A DNA stretch of 10,316 nt. It comes from Campylobacteraceae bacterium (GTDB taxonomy: Bacteria > Campylobacterota > Campylobacteria > Campylobacterales > Sulfurovaceae). Where the stretch lies: contig JAMOSL010000037.1 in the NCBI GenBank assembly GCA_027063105.1, positions 1 through 10,316 of the forward strand. The letters are read 5' to 3'. The first letter of the stretch is position 1. Each line of letters starts with the position of its first letter. Below, piece after piece: positions 1-6,789 of this stretch. The position numbers were made by a program, and so were the translations under genes. The notes beneath the pieces are model-generated. The model worked only from the letters and a program-made list of their open reading frames with translations. It did no database searches and was not told where the DNA came from.

Positions 1-88
1 ATATTTTAGTGAGATTATATTTATTTAGAATCATTGCTTTAAATTAAAATTATTATTTATTATTTTATTTAGGTTACACCCGTCATAA
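1..88. other. gene-free AT-rich edge downstream of tilS
   Basis: These bases lie beyond the tilS stop codon and run to the left edge. They are almost entirely A/T. I see no convincing hairpin terminator. A short open frame on the minus strand (ATG at 34-32, running off the edge) and a few plus-strand codons ending at 28 or 47 could be fragments of neighbouring genes. None has a ribosome binding site or a recognisable sequence, so none is called. Confidence 0.5.
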
Positions 89-1087
89 CTACATAAACAT
101 AACTTCTATAGGTTTAATATTATGTGAATAACAATAAGGTCTTATTTTAATTGGCATAGATGATACTCTGCATAACTCTTTATATTTTTTAGGCATTTTT
201 ATATTGATGAATGGAGATATATATAATTTATTATTTTGATATACAATCGCCCACTCACCACCAATTACTATTGAATCTTTATTTTTAATCTCTTTTCTTT
301 GATTTGATGATAAAAGATAACCTAGTTTTTTTAATGTAATATCTACAGCTCTTACTTTTTGATGTGATAATTCTATTGATATTACTCTTAACTCCTTAAA
401 ACTATAAATTATTTTAATACCTTTAGATAGTAATTCTTTTTCCTCTTTTAGATATTTAAAACTTCTGAAAATACCTTTTTTATAATTTAGCAGAAGTTTG
501 TCACTAAAATTATTTCTAAATAGGTTTCTTTCATATTTATCTTCTAAATTAGTAGCATCTATAAAATATTTATGATTATTCTTTTCTAGGTAATTTATTA
601 ATTCATCTTTACCTATATCTAATATTGGACGGATTAGACTATATTTTACCTCTTTAGCTGTATATCTAATTGATATATCTTTTAATCCTAAAAGTTCAGC
701 TACACCTGCACCTTTTGTTAAACGCATTAAAAACCATTCCAATTGGTCGTTTAATTGATGAGCTGTAATTAGTGTTTGATAATTATACTCTTCAATTATT
801 TTCTGAAAGAATTTATATCTAAACCCTCTTGCATTAGCTTCAAAGTTATTTTCCCATTTAGGAGCATTTATTATAAAGGCTCTAATATTATATTTTGAAG
901 CTAATTTTTCTGTATATTTTTCTTCTTGAATACTTTGTTCTCGTAAGCCATAATTTACAAATGCAATATCAAAAGGTATATTAAACTCTCTTAAAATATA
1001 AAAGAGTGCAGATGAATCAACACCTGCTGAAAAGGCTAAAAGATTTCTTTTATTTGATAATAATTCTAAAATCTCTTGATTTATCAT
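89..1087 (-). CDS. tilS: tRNA(Ile)-lysidine synthase TilS
   Basis: TilS is a cytoplasmic ATP-dependent ligase. It attaches lysine to the wobble cytidine of the CAU anticodon of a minor tRNA(Ile), changing both its decoding (AUG to AUA) and its charging (Met to Ile). AUA codons are common in such an AT-rich genome, so the enzyme should be essential. The protein has 332 residues. The N-terminal PP-loop ATPase motif is at residues 20-26 (SAGVDSS, for the usual SGGxDS). A second motif around 108-127 reads TAHQLNDQ followed by KGAG, a variant of the common HHxDDQ...RGxG. RPIL (153-156) and DATN...RN..R (177-191) follow, as expected for the tRNA-binding half. The length matches short TilS forms that lack the large C-terminal domain of E. 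coli TilS. The ATG start overlaps the rimO stop by four bases (ATGA), so the gene is probably translationally coupled to rimO and shares its promoter. Confidence 0.93.
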   Translation of the reverse strand: MINQEILELLSNKRNLLAFSAGVDSSALFYILREFNIPFDIAFVNYGLREQSIQEEKYTEKLASKYNIRAFIINAPKWENNFEANARGFRYKFFQKIIEEYNYQTLITAHQLNDQLEWFLMRLTKGAGVAELLGLKDISIRYTAKEVKYSLIRPILDIGKDELINYLEKNNHKYFIDATNLEDKYERNLFRNNFSDKLLLNYKKGIFRSFKYLKEEKELLSKGIKIIYSFKELRVISIELSHQKVRAVDITLKKLGYLLSSNQRKEIKNKDSIVIGGEWAIVYQNNKLYISPFINIKMPKKYKELCRVSSMPIKIRPYCYSHNIKPIEVMFM

Positions 1088-2397
1088 AATTCTTTAATAA
1101 GTGTAGCTAAAAGTCGATTTCCTACTAATGTTGTTATTTTAGCACTATATCGTTTTCCATAGGTAATAGCTAAATCAGAAGTATCATTAATAAGAATCTC
1201 TCCATCTATTTCAACTGCCCAGTTTAGAGGTCTTGCAGATAAAAGATATTCGTGTTCATCACTTTCTCCATCTATAACAAGATTTATTGTATTCCCTATC
1301 ATTTTTTCTAAAGAGGCTTGAGTTGATATTTCTGCAATTTCACCTAATATATCAGCTCTCTTATTAATTATTGTATTATCTATTTGTGGCATATTAAAAG
1401 CTGTTGTTGTCTCTTCATTTGAATAATTGAATGTATTAAATCTATCAAACTCAAAATATTTCATAAAATTATATAATCTATTAAACTGTTCATCTGTCTC
1501 ATTTGGATGACCTGCAATAACAGATGTTCTAATAAAAGCATTTGGTTTTTGTTTCATATAGTCTAATAATTCTATAGTTTTTTTCTCTCCAAATCCTCGT
1601 TTCATACTCTTTAATACACTATTGTCTATATGTTGAATAGGCATATCATAGTATGTTTGAAATATTTTAGAATCTGATATAGTATCTATTAATTTAAAGG
1701 TTGTTGTCGATGGATATAAATATAAAATTCTAGCACTATTCACACCGTCTACTGTTTCTATAATTTGAATCAAATCTATTAAACCATCACTTAGTTCTAT
1801 ATCTCTACCAAAACTTGAACTATCTTGAGATATAAAAGAGAAATCATTAAATCCTTGCGAGACTAGACTTTCAACCTCTTTTTTAATAGATATTAGTGTT
1901 CTTGAATGTAATTTTCCTTTGAAGCTAGGAATTGCACAGAATGAACATTGTTGATTACAGCCTTCAGCTATTTTAATATATGCATGATAATTAGAACCAG
2001 TTATTACCCTATTTGATTCTTCATTTGCTAAATATACTTCTGGGCTAAATGTACTTTGTTTATTTTGGATAAGGCTATCTATTTTTTCATAATCACCTAC
2101 ACCAGTGAATATATCAATTTCTGGCATCTGTTCTTGCAGTTCTGCTTTATATCTTTCAGTAAGACATCCACTCATAACTAATATAGAATTTTCTTTTCTA
2201 TCTTCATGTAGGCTAAGTACAGTGTTTATACTTTCTTCTTTTGCTGCTTCTATAAATCCACAAGTATTTACAATAATAACATCAGCAATAGAGGAATCAT
2301 CAATAACTTCATAGTCACGAAGACGACCTAACATAACTTCACTATCTACTAAATTTTTTGTGCAACCAAGACTAACTAAATGGAGTTTTTTTGACAT
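1084..2397 (-). CDS. rimO: ribosomal protein uS12 methylthiotransferase RimO
   Basis: RimO is a radical-SAM enzyme carrying two 4Fe-4S clusters. It adds a methylthio group to a conserved Asp of ribosomal protein S12. Numbering from the chosen ATG (437 aa), the N-terminal UPF0004 domain has cluster cysteines C12 (SLGCTKN), C46 (NTCGF) and C78 (SGCLTERY). The radical-SAM triad CxxxCxxC is C147, C151, C154 (EGCNQQCSFCAIP). DMPIQH (252-257), MKRGFG and AGHPNET follow, and a TRAM domain fills roughly the last 65 residues. The DMPIQH and MKRG context fits RimO better than the related tRNA enzyme MiaB. A GTG four codons upstream (2409) is in frame but has no Shine-Dalgarno. The ATG at 2397 has AAAGTGA a few bases before it and gives the usual RimO start, MSKKLHLVSLGC. 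It is the first gene of the rimO-tilS operon; C. jejuni has the same order as I recall (Cj1454c-Cj1453c). Confidence 0.95.
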   Translation of the reverse strand: MSKKLHLVSLGCTKNLVDSEVMLGRLRDYEVIDDSSIADVIIVNTCGFIEAAKEESINTVLSLHEDRKENSILVMSGCLTERYKAELQEQMPEIDIFTGVGDYEKIDSLIQNKQSTFSPEVYLANEESNRVITGSNYHAYIKIAEGCNQQCSFCAIPSFKGKLHSRTLISIKKEVESLVSQGFNDFSFISQDSSSFGRDIELSDGLIDLIQIIETVDGVNSARILYLYPSTTTFKLIDTISDSKIFQTYYDMPIQHIDNSVLKSMKRGFGEKKTIELLDYMKQKPNAFIRTSVIAGHPNETDEQFNRLYNFMKYFEFDRFNTFNYSNEETTTAFNMPQIDNTIINKRADILGEIAEISTQASLEKMIGNTINLVIDGESDEHEYLLSARPLNWAVEIDGEILINDTSDLAITYGKRYSAKITTLVGNRLLATLIKEL

Positions 2398-2423
2398 AAA
2401 TATATTCACTTTAATTTTTGGTG

Positions 2424-2429
2424 ATTATA
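2424..2429 (-). promoter_or_regulatory. probable -10 box of the rimO-tilS promoter
   Basis: A perfect TATAAT on the minus strand, preceded by TGT, lies 26 bases before the chosen rimO ATG and predicts a leader of about 20 bases. No good -35 hexamer is visible. That is normal for the main sigma factor of Campylobacterota, which relies mostly on the -10 and upstream T-rich periodicity. This placement also favours the ATG at 2397 over the upstream GTG at 2409, whose first base would sit only a few bases from the transcription start. Confidence 0.6.
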
Positions 2430-2480
2430 ACATAAAAGAGTTTGAGTAAAATAGGGATAGAGGGAAATATATAGAAAAGC

Positions 2481-2508
2481 TTAGGATAAGGCAAAAGCCT
2501 AATCCTAA
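2481..2508 (-). terminator. hairpin terminator after the porin gene
   Basis: An inverted repeat with 12-base arms (2481-2492 and 2497-2508) encloses an AAAA/TTTT loop, with one internal A-A mismatch. It starts 30 bases after the porin stop codon. On the minus strand it is followed by GCTTTTCTATATATTT, a U-rich but imperfect tail. It probably ends the highly expressed porin transcript before the rimO promoter 50 bases further on. The reverse polarity would be possible but has no plus-strand gene to serve. Confidence 0.7.
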
Positions 2509-2537
2509 ATATGTATAACTATTAAGAAAAAGTATTC

Positions 2538-3791
2538 TTAGAAGTTATATCTTGCCCAAAAACGAAGAACATTGTTTGCATCATCATGACCTTCAACATC
2601 TTGATTTACATAAGCAGCAAGAAGTGTTGTATTTTCACCAACTTTAGTTTTGTAAATAAGGTCTAATTCATTATAATCTTGTTCGGCTGTTATTGTACCT
2701 TTTGCAGTCTCAATAGAAACAGAATTCATAGTAGTCATACCATATTGAGCAATGAATTTACCGCCAAGAGCTTTCACAATACCTTTAACAACGATTGTAT
2801 CAGCATCAGAAGCGATAAAATCTTGGTTTAAAATCATTTGAGTATATAGAGGAGTTTTTACACCACCAACATTAAATACACCCATATCACCATCATCAAC
2901 TGAAGAGAAAGCAATTTGTGCAGAGAACATATTTATATTTCCAGCAACTTTAGCACCAAAAGCAGTTGTATCATTACTAAATGCATCACTCATAACTGAT
3001 CCACCCTGAACAGCAGCAGTTAACATATTATTAGTATATTCAGCAGAACCCCAAACAATTGAAAGGTCTTCAGCATTTAAATCTTTTTCACCAAGCATTT
3101 CAGTCGCCATATAGTATGAACCAGTTAAAGTTAAGCCATATACTGATTTATTTTGAGCAGTAATCATATATACACCATCACTACCATTTACTCTATTAAA
3201 ATCATTTAAATTACCTGGAAGACCATTTGTATTTGCTTTATTTACCCAAGCACCAACTAAAGTTGTATCAGGAATAGATGTATTTACAATAAGAGCTGCT
3301 TCATAAGTATTTTTAAATACATTCCAACCTTCAGACCATGCAAATGGAGATAAAGATTTTGGAAGTTCTTGACGACCAAATTTAGCAGTAGTACCTTCTG
3401 TACCCCATGTTAAGTATGCCTTAGTAATTGCAGCATCATTAAGGTTGTCACCTGCCATTTGCATTACATTACTAACTACATCACTTTGAAGACCAAGAGT
3501 ACCAAGACCACTTAGTTGAAAACCAGCACCAAAACCATTACCTAAATTACCAATTGCATTTAATTGAATACCAACATTAGCTCTTGATTGCTCTTGTTCA
3601 AAAAGATCAAATTCAGTTTCACCAAAAGAATCAGCTGTTTGATAATATGCTACTGCTTGACCACTAAAGTCCCACATGCTTGGTGCTTCAACAACAGGAA
3701 CTGCTACTGGTTCTGCTGCTACTGGAGCAAGATCTCCACCTGCCATAAGAATTGACGACGCTACTACTGATAGTAATAAACCTTTTTTCAT
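2538..3791 (-). CDS. outer-membrane beta-barrel porin (Campylobacterota Opr-like)
   Basis: This is a 417-residue outer-membrane protein that probably forms a diffusion channel. Residues 1-17 are a signal peptide (MKK, a hydrophobic core, cleavage likely after LMA before GGD). Next comes a Pro/Ala/Val-rich stretch at about 21-37, then WDFSGQAVAYYQT, the usual opening of the first beta strand in porins of this phylum. The body alternates polar and hydrophobic residues with many Gly, Asn and Thr. It contains no Cys and ends in RFWARYNF, the C-terminal Phe signature recognised by the BAM machinery. The start is fixed by AAGGAG (3798-3803) six bases before the ATG and by a consensus promoter just upstream. 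Codons are more GC-containing (for example GCA and ACC) than in neighbouring genes, consistent with high expression. I recognise the family type but cannot assign a substrate. Resemblance to OprD-type or MOMP porins is inferred from general features only. Confidence 0.85.
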   Translation of the reverse strand: MKKGLLLSVVASSILMAGGDLAPVAAEPVAVPVVEAPSMWDFSGQAVAYYQTADSFGETEFDLFEQEQSRANVGIQLNAIGNLGNGFGAGFQLSGLGTLGLQSDVVSNVMQMAGDNLNDAAITKAYLTWGTEGTTAKFGRQELPKSLSPFAWSEGWNVFKNTYEAALIVNTSIPDTTLVGAWVNKANTNGLPGNLNDFNRVNGSDGVYMITAQNKSVYGLTLTGSYYMATEMLGEKDLNAEDLSIVWGSAEYTNNMLTAAVQGGSVMSDAFSNDTTAFGAKVAGNINMFSAQIAFSSVDDGDMGVFNVGGVKTPLYTQMILNQDFIASDADTIVVKGIVKALGGKFIAQYGMTTMNSVSIETAKGTITAEQDYNELDLIYKTKVGENTTLLAAYVNQDVEGHDDANNVLRFWARYNF

Positions 3792-3835
3792 AAAAAACTC
3801 CTTGTTTTTCTTCTACATATTTATTTTCAAAAGAC

Positions 3836-3865
3836 ATTATAGCATAGGTTAATTAAAAATGTCAA
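3836..3865 (-). promoter_or_regulatory. consensus sigma70-type promoter of the porin gene
   Basis: On the minus strand, TTGACA (3865-3860) and TATAAT (3841-3836) are separated by 18 bases. The -10 is preceded by TGC, giving an extended -10. The predicted transcription start is near 3829, leaving a leader of about 38 bases that holds the AAGGAG site. A full match at both hexamers is uncommon in this phylum and suggests strong, constitutive transcription. Confidence 0.85.
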
Positions 3866-3907
3866 GGATTTTAATCAAAAATAAATGGTGAGTTAATGAG
3901 TTGTTAA

Positions 3908-3918
3908 TCATATTATGA
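3908..3918. repeat. small perfect palindrome between the porin and nadA promoters
   Basis: TCATA-T-TATGA is a perfect 5-base inverted repeat around one central base. It lies in the 203-base divergent region between the porin and nadA genes, about 80 bases upstream of the predicted porin start and 55 upstream of the predicted nadA start. Just before it, TTAAT occurs twice with GAGTTG between. It could be a regulator site, but in DNA this AT-rich such a short palindrome may be chance. The rest of the intergenic region shows only the promoters. Confidence 0.2.
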
Positions 3919-3961
3919 ATTTAAGGCTAAGATTTACTACAAAATTTTATTATATTTTAGG

Positions 3962-3967
3962 TAAAAT
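3962..3967 (+). promoter_or_regulatory. possible -10 box of the nadA promoter
   Basis: TAAAAT stands 27 bases before the nadA ATG, downstream of a T-rich run (TTTTATTATATTTTAGG) of the sort that replaces the -35 element in Campylobacterota promoters. It predicts a leader of about 20 bases containing the ribosome binding site TAAGGA (3983-3988), six bases before the ATG. The call rests on position and composition only. Confidence 0.45.
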
Positions 3968-3994
3968 CACCTTTATTAGAACTAAGGAAATAAT

Positions 3995-4993
3995 ATGTTA
4001 ATTAATTATAAATCAGAAATTAATAGAATGAAAAAAGAGTTAAATGTTACTATCGTAGCACACTTTTATCAACGAGATGAAGTTTTTGAGATGGGTGATA
4101 TTACAGGTGATAGTTTAGAGTTAGCAAGAAGATGTAAGGCTGATAAAAATCCGTGGGTTGTGTTTTGTGGTGTTGGGTTTATGGGACAAAGTGTAAAAGT
4201 TATTGCTCCAGAAAAGAGAGTTTTAATGCCTAAGATAGCTTGTTGTGCAATGGCACGAATGATTGATGGAAGTTATTTTGATGATAGTATACAATATATG
4301 GTTGATAAAGGTATATCAAAAGAGAATATACTTCCAATTACATATATAAATTCTGATGCTACAGTTAAATCTAAAGTTGGTCAAATGGGTGGAATGGTTT
4401 GTACCAGTTCGAATGCTTATAAAATTATAGAAAAAGGGCTAGAAAGTGGTAAAAAAATATTATTTGTCCCTGATAGATGTTTAGGACAAAATTTTGCAAA
4501 TTCAATGGGATTGAAATCTTGCATCATTGGAGAAGGAGAGTGTGATCCAAAAGATGCTGATGTTATATGTTTTAATGGATTCTGTTCAGTTCATCAACTT
4601 TTTACTCTTGAGGATATAGAGTTCTATAGAGAAAGATACCCAGATATTTTGATAGCAGTCCATCCAGAATGTGATCCTAAAATTGTTAAAGCATCAGATT
4701 TTTCAGGTTCAACTTCTCAATTAATAGAATTTGTGAAGAAGTTAGACCCAGAACAAAAAGTTGCTGTAGGTACAGAGTATAATTTAGTGAATAGAATGAG
4801 ACCAAATGGCAATACTTTTGTATTATCTTCAACAAAACCAGAATGTCCTACAATGAATGAGACTACATTAGAAGATTTATATTTAACACTAAAATCAATA
4901 GAGGATAAAAAACCTATCAATGAGATTATTCTTGATGAAGAGACAACTAAGTGGGCAAATATTGCTTTAGAAAGAATGTTGGAAATAAAATAA
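3995..4993 (+). CDS. nadA: quinolinate synthase NadA
   Basis: NadA condenses iminoaspartate (from aspartate) with dihydroxyacetone phosphate to make quinolinate, the second step of de novo NAD synthesis. It uses an oxygen-sensitive 4Fe-4S cluster in the cytosol. The 332-residue protein has AHFYQRDEV (22-30), GDITGDSLELA (34-44), FCGVGFMGQS (57-66), YINSDATVKSK, CTSSNA (136-141), VPDRCLGQN, GFCSVH (195-200), HPEC, GTEYNL and KPECPTM (281-287). The three cluster ligands should be C84 (or the adjacent C83), C197 and C284. The first two are about 113 residues apart, longer than the roughly 87 I recall for Pyrococcus and E. coli NadA. The extra length sits before GGMVCTSSNA and before GFCSVH. The protein has a dozen cysteines. 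The start is supported by TAAGGA. No nadB or nadC is adjacent, and the gene appears to be transcribed alone, ending at a shared terminator. Confidence 0.95.
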   Translation: MLINYKSEINRMKKELNVTIVAHFYQRDEVFEMGDITGDSLELARRCKADKNPWVVFCGVGFMGQSVKVIAPEKRVLMPKIACCAMARMIDGSYFDDSIQYMVDKGISKENILPITYINSDATVKSKVGQMGGMVCTSSNAYKIIEKGLESGKKILFVPDRCLGQNFANSMGLKSCIIGEGECDPKDADVICFNGFCSVHQLFTLEDIEFYRERYPDILIAVHPECDPKIVKASDFSGSTSQLIEFVKKLDPEQKVAVGTEYNLVNRMRPNGNTFVLSSTKPECPTMNETTLEDLYLTLKSIEDKKPINEIILDEETTKWANIALERMLEIK

Positions 4994-4995
4994 GT

Positions 4996-5024
4996 AAAAT
5001 AAGAGTTTTTATAACTCTTATTTT
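4996..5024. terminator. bidirectional terminator shared by nadA and the convergent GGDEF/EAL gene
   Basis: A perfect 12-bp stem (4996-5007 pairing with 5013-5024) with a 5-base loop (TTTAT) fills nearly the whole 29-base gap between the convergent stop codons. AAAA and TTTT at the stem ends give a U-run on both strands, so the hairpin can end transcription from either side. Two bases of the minus-strand gene's TAA stop (5023-5025) lie inside the stem. Confidence 0.88.
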
Positions 5025-6768
5025 ATCGTAGAAATTCTTGTAGTTCAAAAGCAAGAAGTGGTTTTGAAAAATGTTTTCCATGAGCTTTGTCACATTCAAA
5101 TTCACTAATAATTTCTGCTTGATTATTAGTTTTTATATTTTCTGCACGAACCTCTATATCTAATGAATGAGCTAGAGATATAATAGATTTTAAAACTGTT
5201 TGAGATGATGCATTCTCTAAAAGAGTATCATCTACTTTAAGAGTTTTAATAATTTTACTATGAAGTTGGTCTGATGTAGATAATCCTACAGATAGATTAT
5301 CAATAGCTAATCCTATATCTAGTTTTCTTAATTTAACAAATTCTTTATGACAACCTAGCATACCCTGAGTTGCTACACTACTTGATACATCAAATGTAAA
5401 ATCATCAGAGTCTACATCATTTTTATTAAAAAGAGATTCTAAATTAGGTATAAATTTATCAGAATGAAGTTGAGTAGGAGATAGTGTGATTATTAGTTCT
5501 ATATTTCTAAAATGAAAATCATTCCAAAGTTTTCGTTGATGAATAACTTCTGAAATAATAAATTTATTAAGATTTATTATTTGTCCAGTATTCTCTGCTA
5601 CCTCTATAAATTTATTAACATCTATTAATCCGAGTCTTGGATGTTGCCATTTTAATACAACTTGAGCTCCAGATACAACATTTGTTTCTAAATTATATAT
5701 TGGTTCATAATATATAGCAAACTCTTTTTCTTTCAGTCCTGCTCTTATCTCTTGAGATATTTGTATTTCATCTTTTTTAGCTTCTTTATTACTATTTTCA
5801 TATAAAACTATTGATCCATAACCTTTTCTATTTGCATCTTCTAATGCAATATACGCTCTATCAATTAGTTTATTTGCATTTTTTCCATGGTCTGGAAACA
5901 TAACTAATCCAACAGATGAAATTATTGCTACATTTCTATTTTCCATATCAAATCTTGAAGTTACTTCATTTGTAATATCTTCTATACTTTCAAGTAATTG
6001 TTTTTCTCGTTTGAAATTACTAACCAGAATAAGAAAATTATTATGGTCAAGTCTATATATTTCCATATCAGATCGTTTCTGTTCTTCTAAGAATTGTGCA
6101 AATTTCTTCAATATTGAATTTGTATAAGTATGCCCTTTTGCTGTACGAATTTTATCGTAATTTGCAATATCTAAAATAGCAACTGCAAATCTTTCGGATC
6201 GTTTTTGAGATTGAACTGCTATATTATTAATATCTAAGAGAGCTTTAAATTGACTAGGTAATTCTGTAAGAATATCAGTTTCGGTTAATCTTTTTATATT
6301 TTCTTTCTCTTTAAAGTCACTATTTGCATCTTGAAATACACAGATTATATCATTATCAAAATTCCATTTGGAATTATCTACATATAAGTTTATTCTATGA
6401 TTTTTTTCTCCAATAGATATTAGAGTATTTTCTAAAAAATTCATACCTTTATTTCGTTGATTTATAATACATTCAATAATAGGTTTACTATCATTTGAAT
6501 CGGCTATTTTCAGTAAAATTGGTTTTTCTGGACGTTTATTTTGATAATGAACCTCTAAATCAAACATTTTTCTTGCTGATTTATTAGCAAATATTACCTC
6601 TCCATTATTAGAAAATATAACCATAGCATCATTTTGATACTCTTGTCCATTACGATATAAATTAGCTTCTCCATCACATTTTTTAATCTGCTTGTTATGG
6701 CTTTTTTTCATGACAACAATAATAATTATTGATATAAAGACTACTCCACCTAAAATTATAAAATCCAT
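5023..6768 (-). CDS. membrane PAS-GGDEF-EAL protein, both catalytic domains degenerate
   Basis: This is a 581-residue inner-membrane protein of the c-di-GMP signalling family. One N-terminal membrane helix (3-20) is followed by KKSHNKQIKK, so the bulk is cytoplasmic. A PAS-like domain spans about 44-150, a GGDEF fold 160-325 and an EAL fold 335-581. The GGDEF signature is replaced by DHNNF (241-245), and the substrate Asn of the IND motif is Arg208, so no cyclase activity is expected. Aligned with the RocR phosphodiesterase, the EAL Glu is Gln369, the metal Asn is Thr428, ExTE begins with Asp460, DD is Asp490-Asn491 and the late Gln is His563. Only Asp490, Lys511 and the general-base-equivalent Glu543 remain. 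It is probably a non-enzymatic binding or interaction protein. AAAGGAG (6776-6782) precedes the ATG by 7 bases. It lies 21 bases after its paralogue and is presumably co-transcribed with it. Confidence 0.85.
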   Translation of the reverse strand: MDFIILGGVVFISIIIIVVMKKSHNKQIKKCDGEANLYRNGQEYQNDAMVIFSNNGEVIFANKSARKMFDLEVHYQNKRPEKPILLKIADSNDSKPIIECIINQRNKGMNFLENTLISIGEKNHRINLYVDNSKWNFDNDIICVFQDANSDFKEKENIKRLTETDILTELPSQFKALLDINNIAVQSQKRSERFAVAILDIANYDKIRTAKGHTYTNSILKKFAQFLEEQKRSDMEIYRLDHNNFLILVSNFKREKQLLESIEDITNEVTSRFDMENRNVAIISSVGLVMFPDHGKNANKLIDRAYIALEDANRKGYGSIVLYENSNKEAKKDEIQISQEIRAGLKEKEFAIYYEPIYNLETNVVSGAQVVLKWQHPRLGLIDVNKFIEVAENTGQIINLNKFIISEVIHQRKLWNDFHFRNIELIITLSPTQLHSDKFIPNLESLFNKNDVDSDDFTFDVSSSVATQGMLGCHKEFVKLRKLDIGLAIDNLSVGLSTSDQLHSKIIKTLKVDDTLLENASSQTVLKSIISLAHSLDIEVRAENIKTNNQAEIISEFECDKAHGKHFSKPLLAFELQEFLR

Positions 6769-6789
6769 TTTTTATCTCCTTTTGTTAGT

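Noticed and set aside
1..34. Short minus-strand open frame running off the left edge
   Set aside because: Eleven codons with no ribosome binding site cannot be told from chance in DNA this AT-rich.
2105..2314. 69-codon open frame on the plus strand inside rimO
   Set aside because: It is antisense to a well-conserved enzyme, has no ribosome binding site, and its composition is what the reverse complement of rimO codons produces.
2395..2409. GTG at 2409 as the rimO start
   Set aside because: It lacks a Shine-Dalgarno and sits very close to the predicted transcription start. The ATG at 2397 has a plausible site and gives the family-typical N-terminus.
2424..3865. Porin region as a recently transferred island because of its different codon use
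   Set aside because: The bias is what a highly expressed outer-membrane gene would show. The signal peptide, C-terminus and promoter fit the host type, and no mobile-element ends or tRNA sites flank it.
4717..4920. 67-codon open frame on the minus strand inside nadA
   Set aside because: It lies antisense to the conserved C-terminal region of NadA, including the cluster Cys; no start signals and no recognisable protein features.
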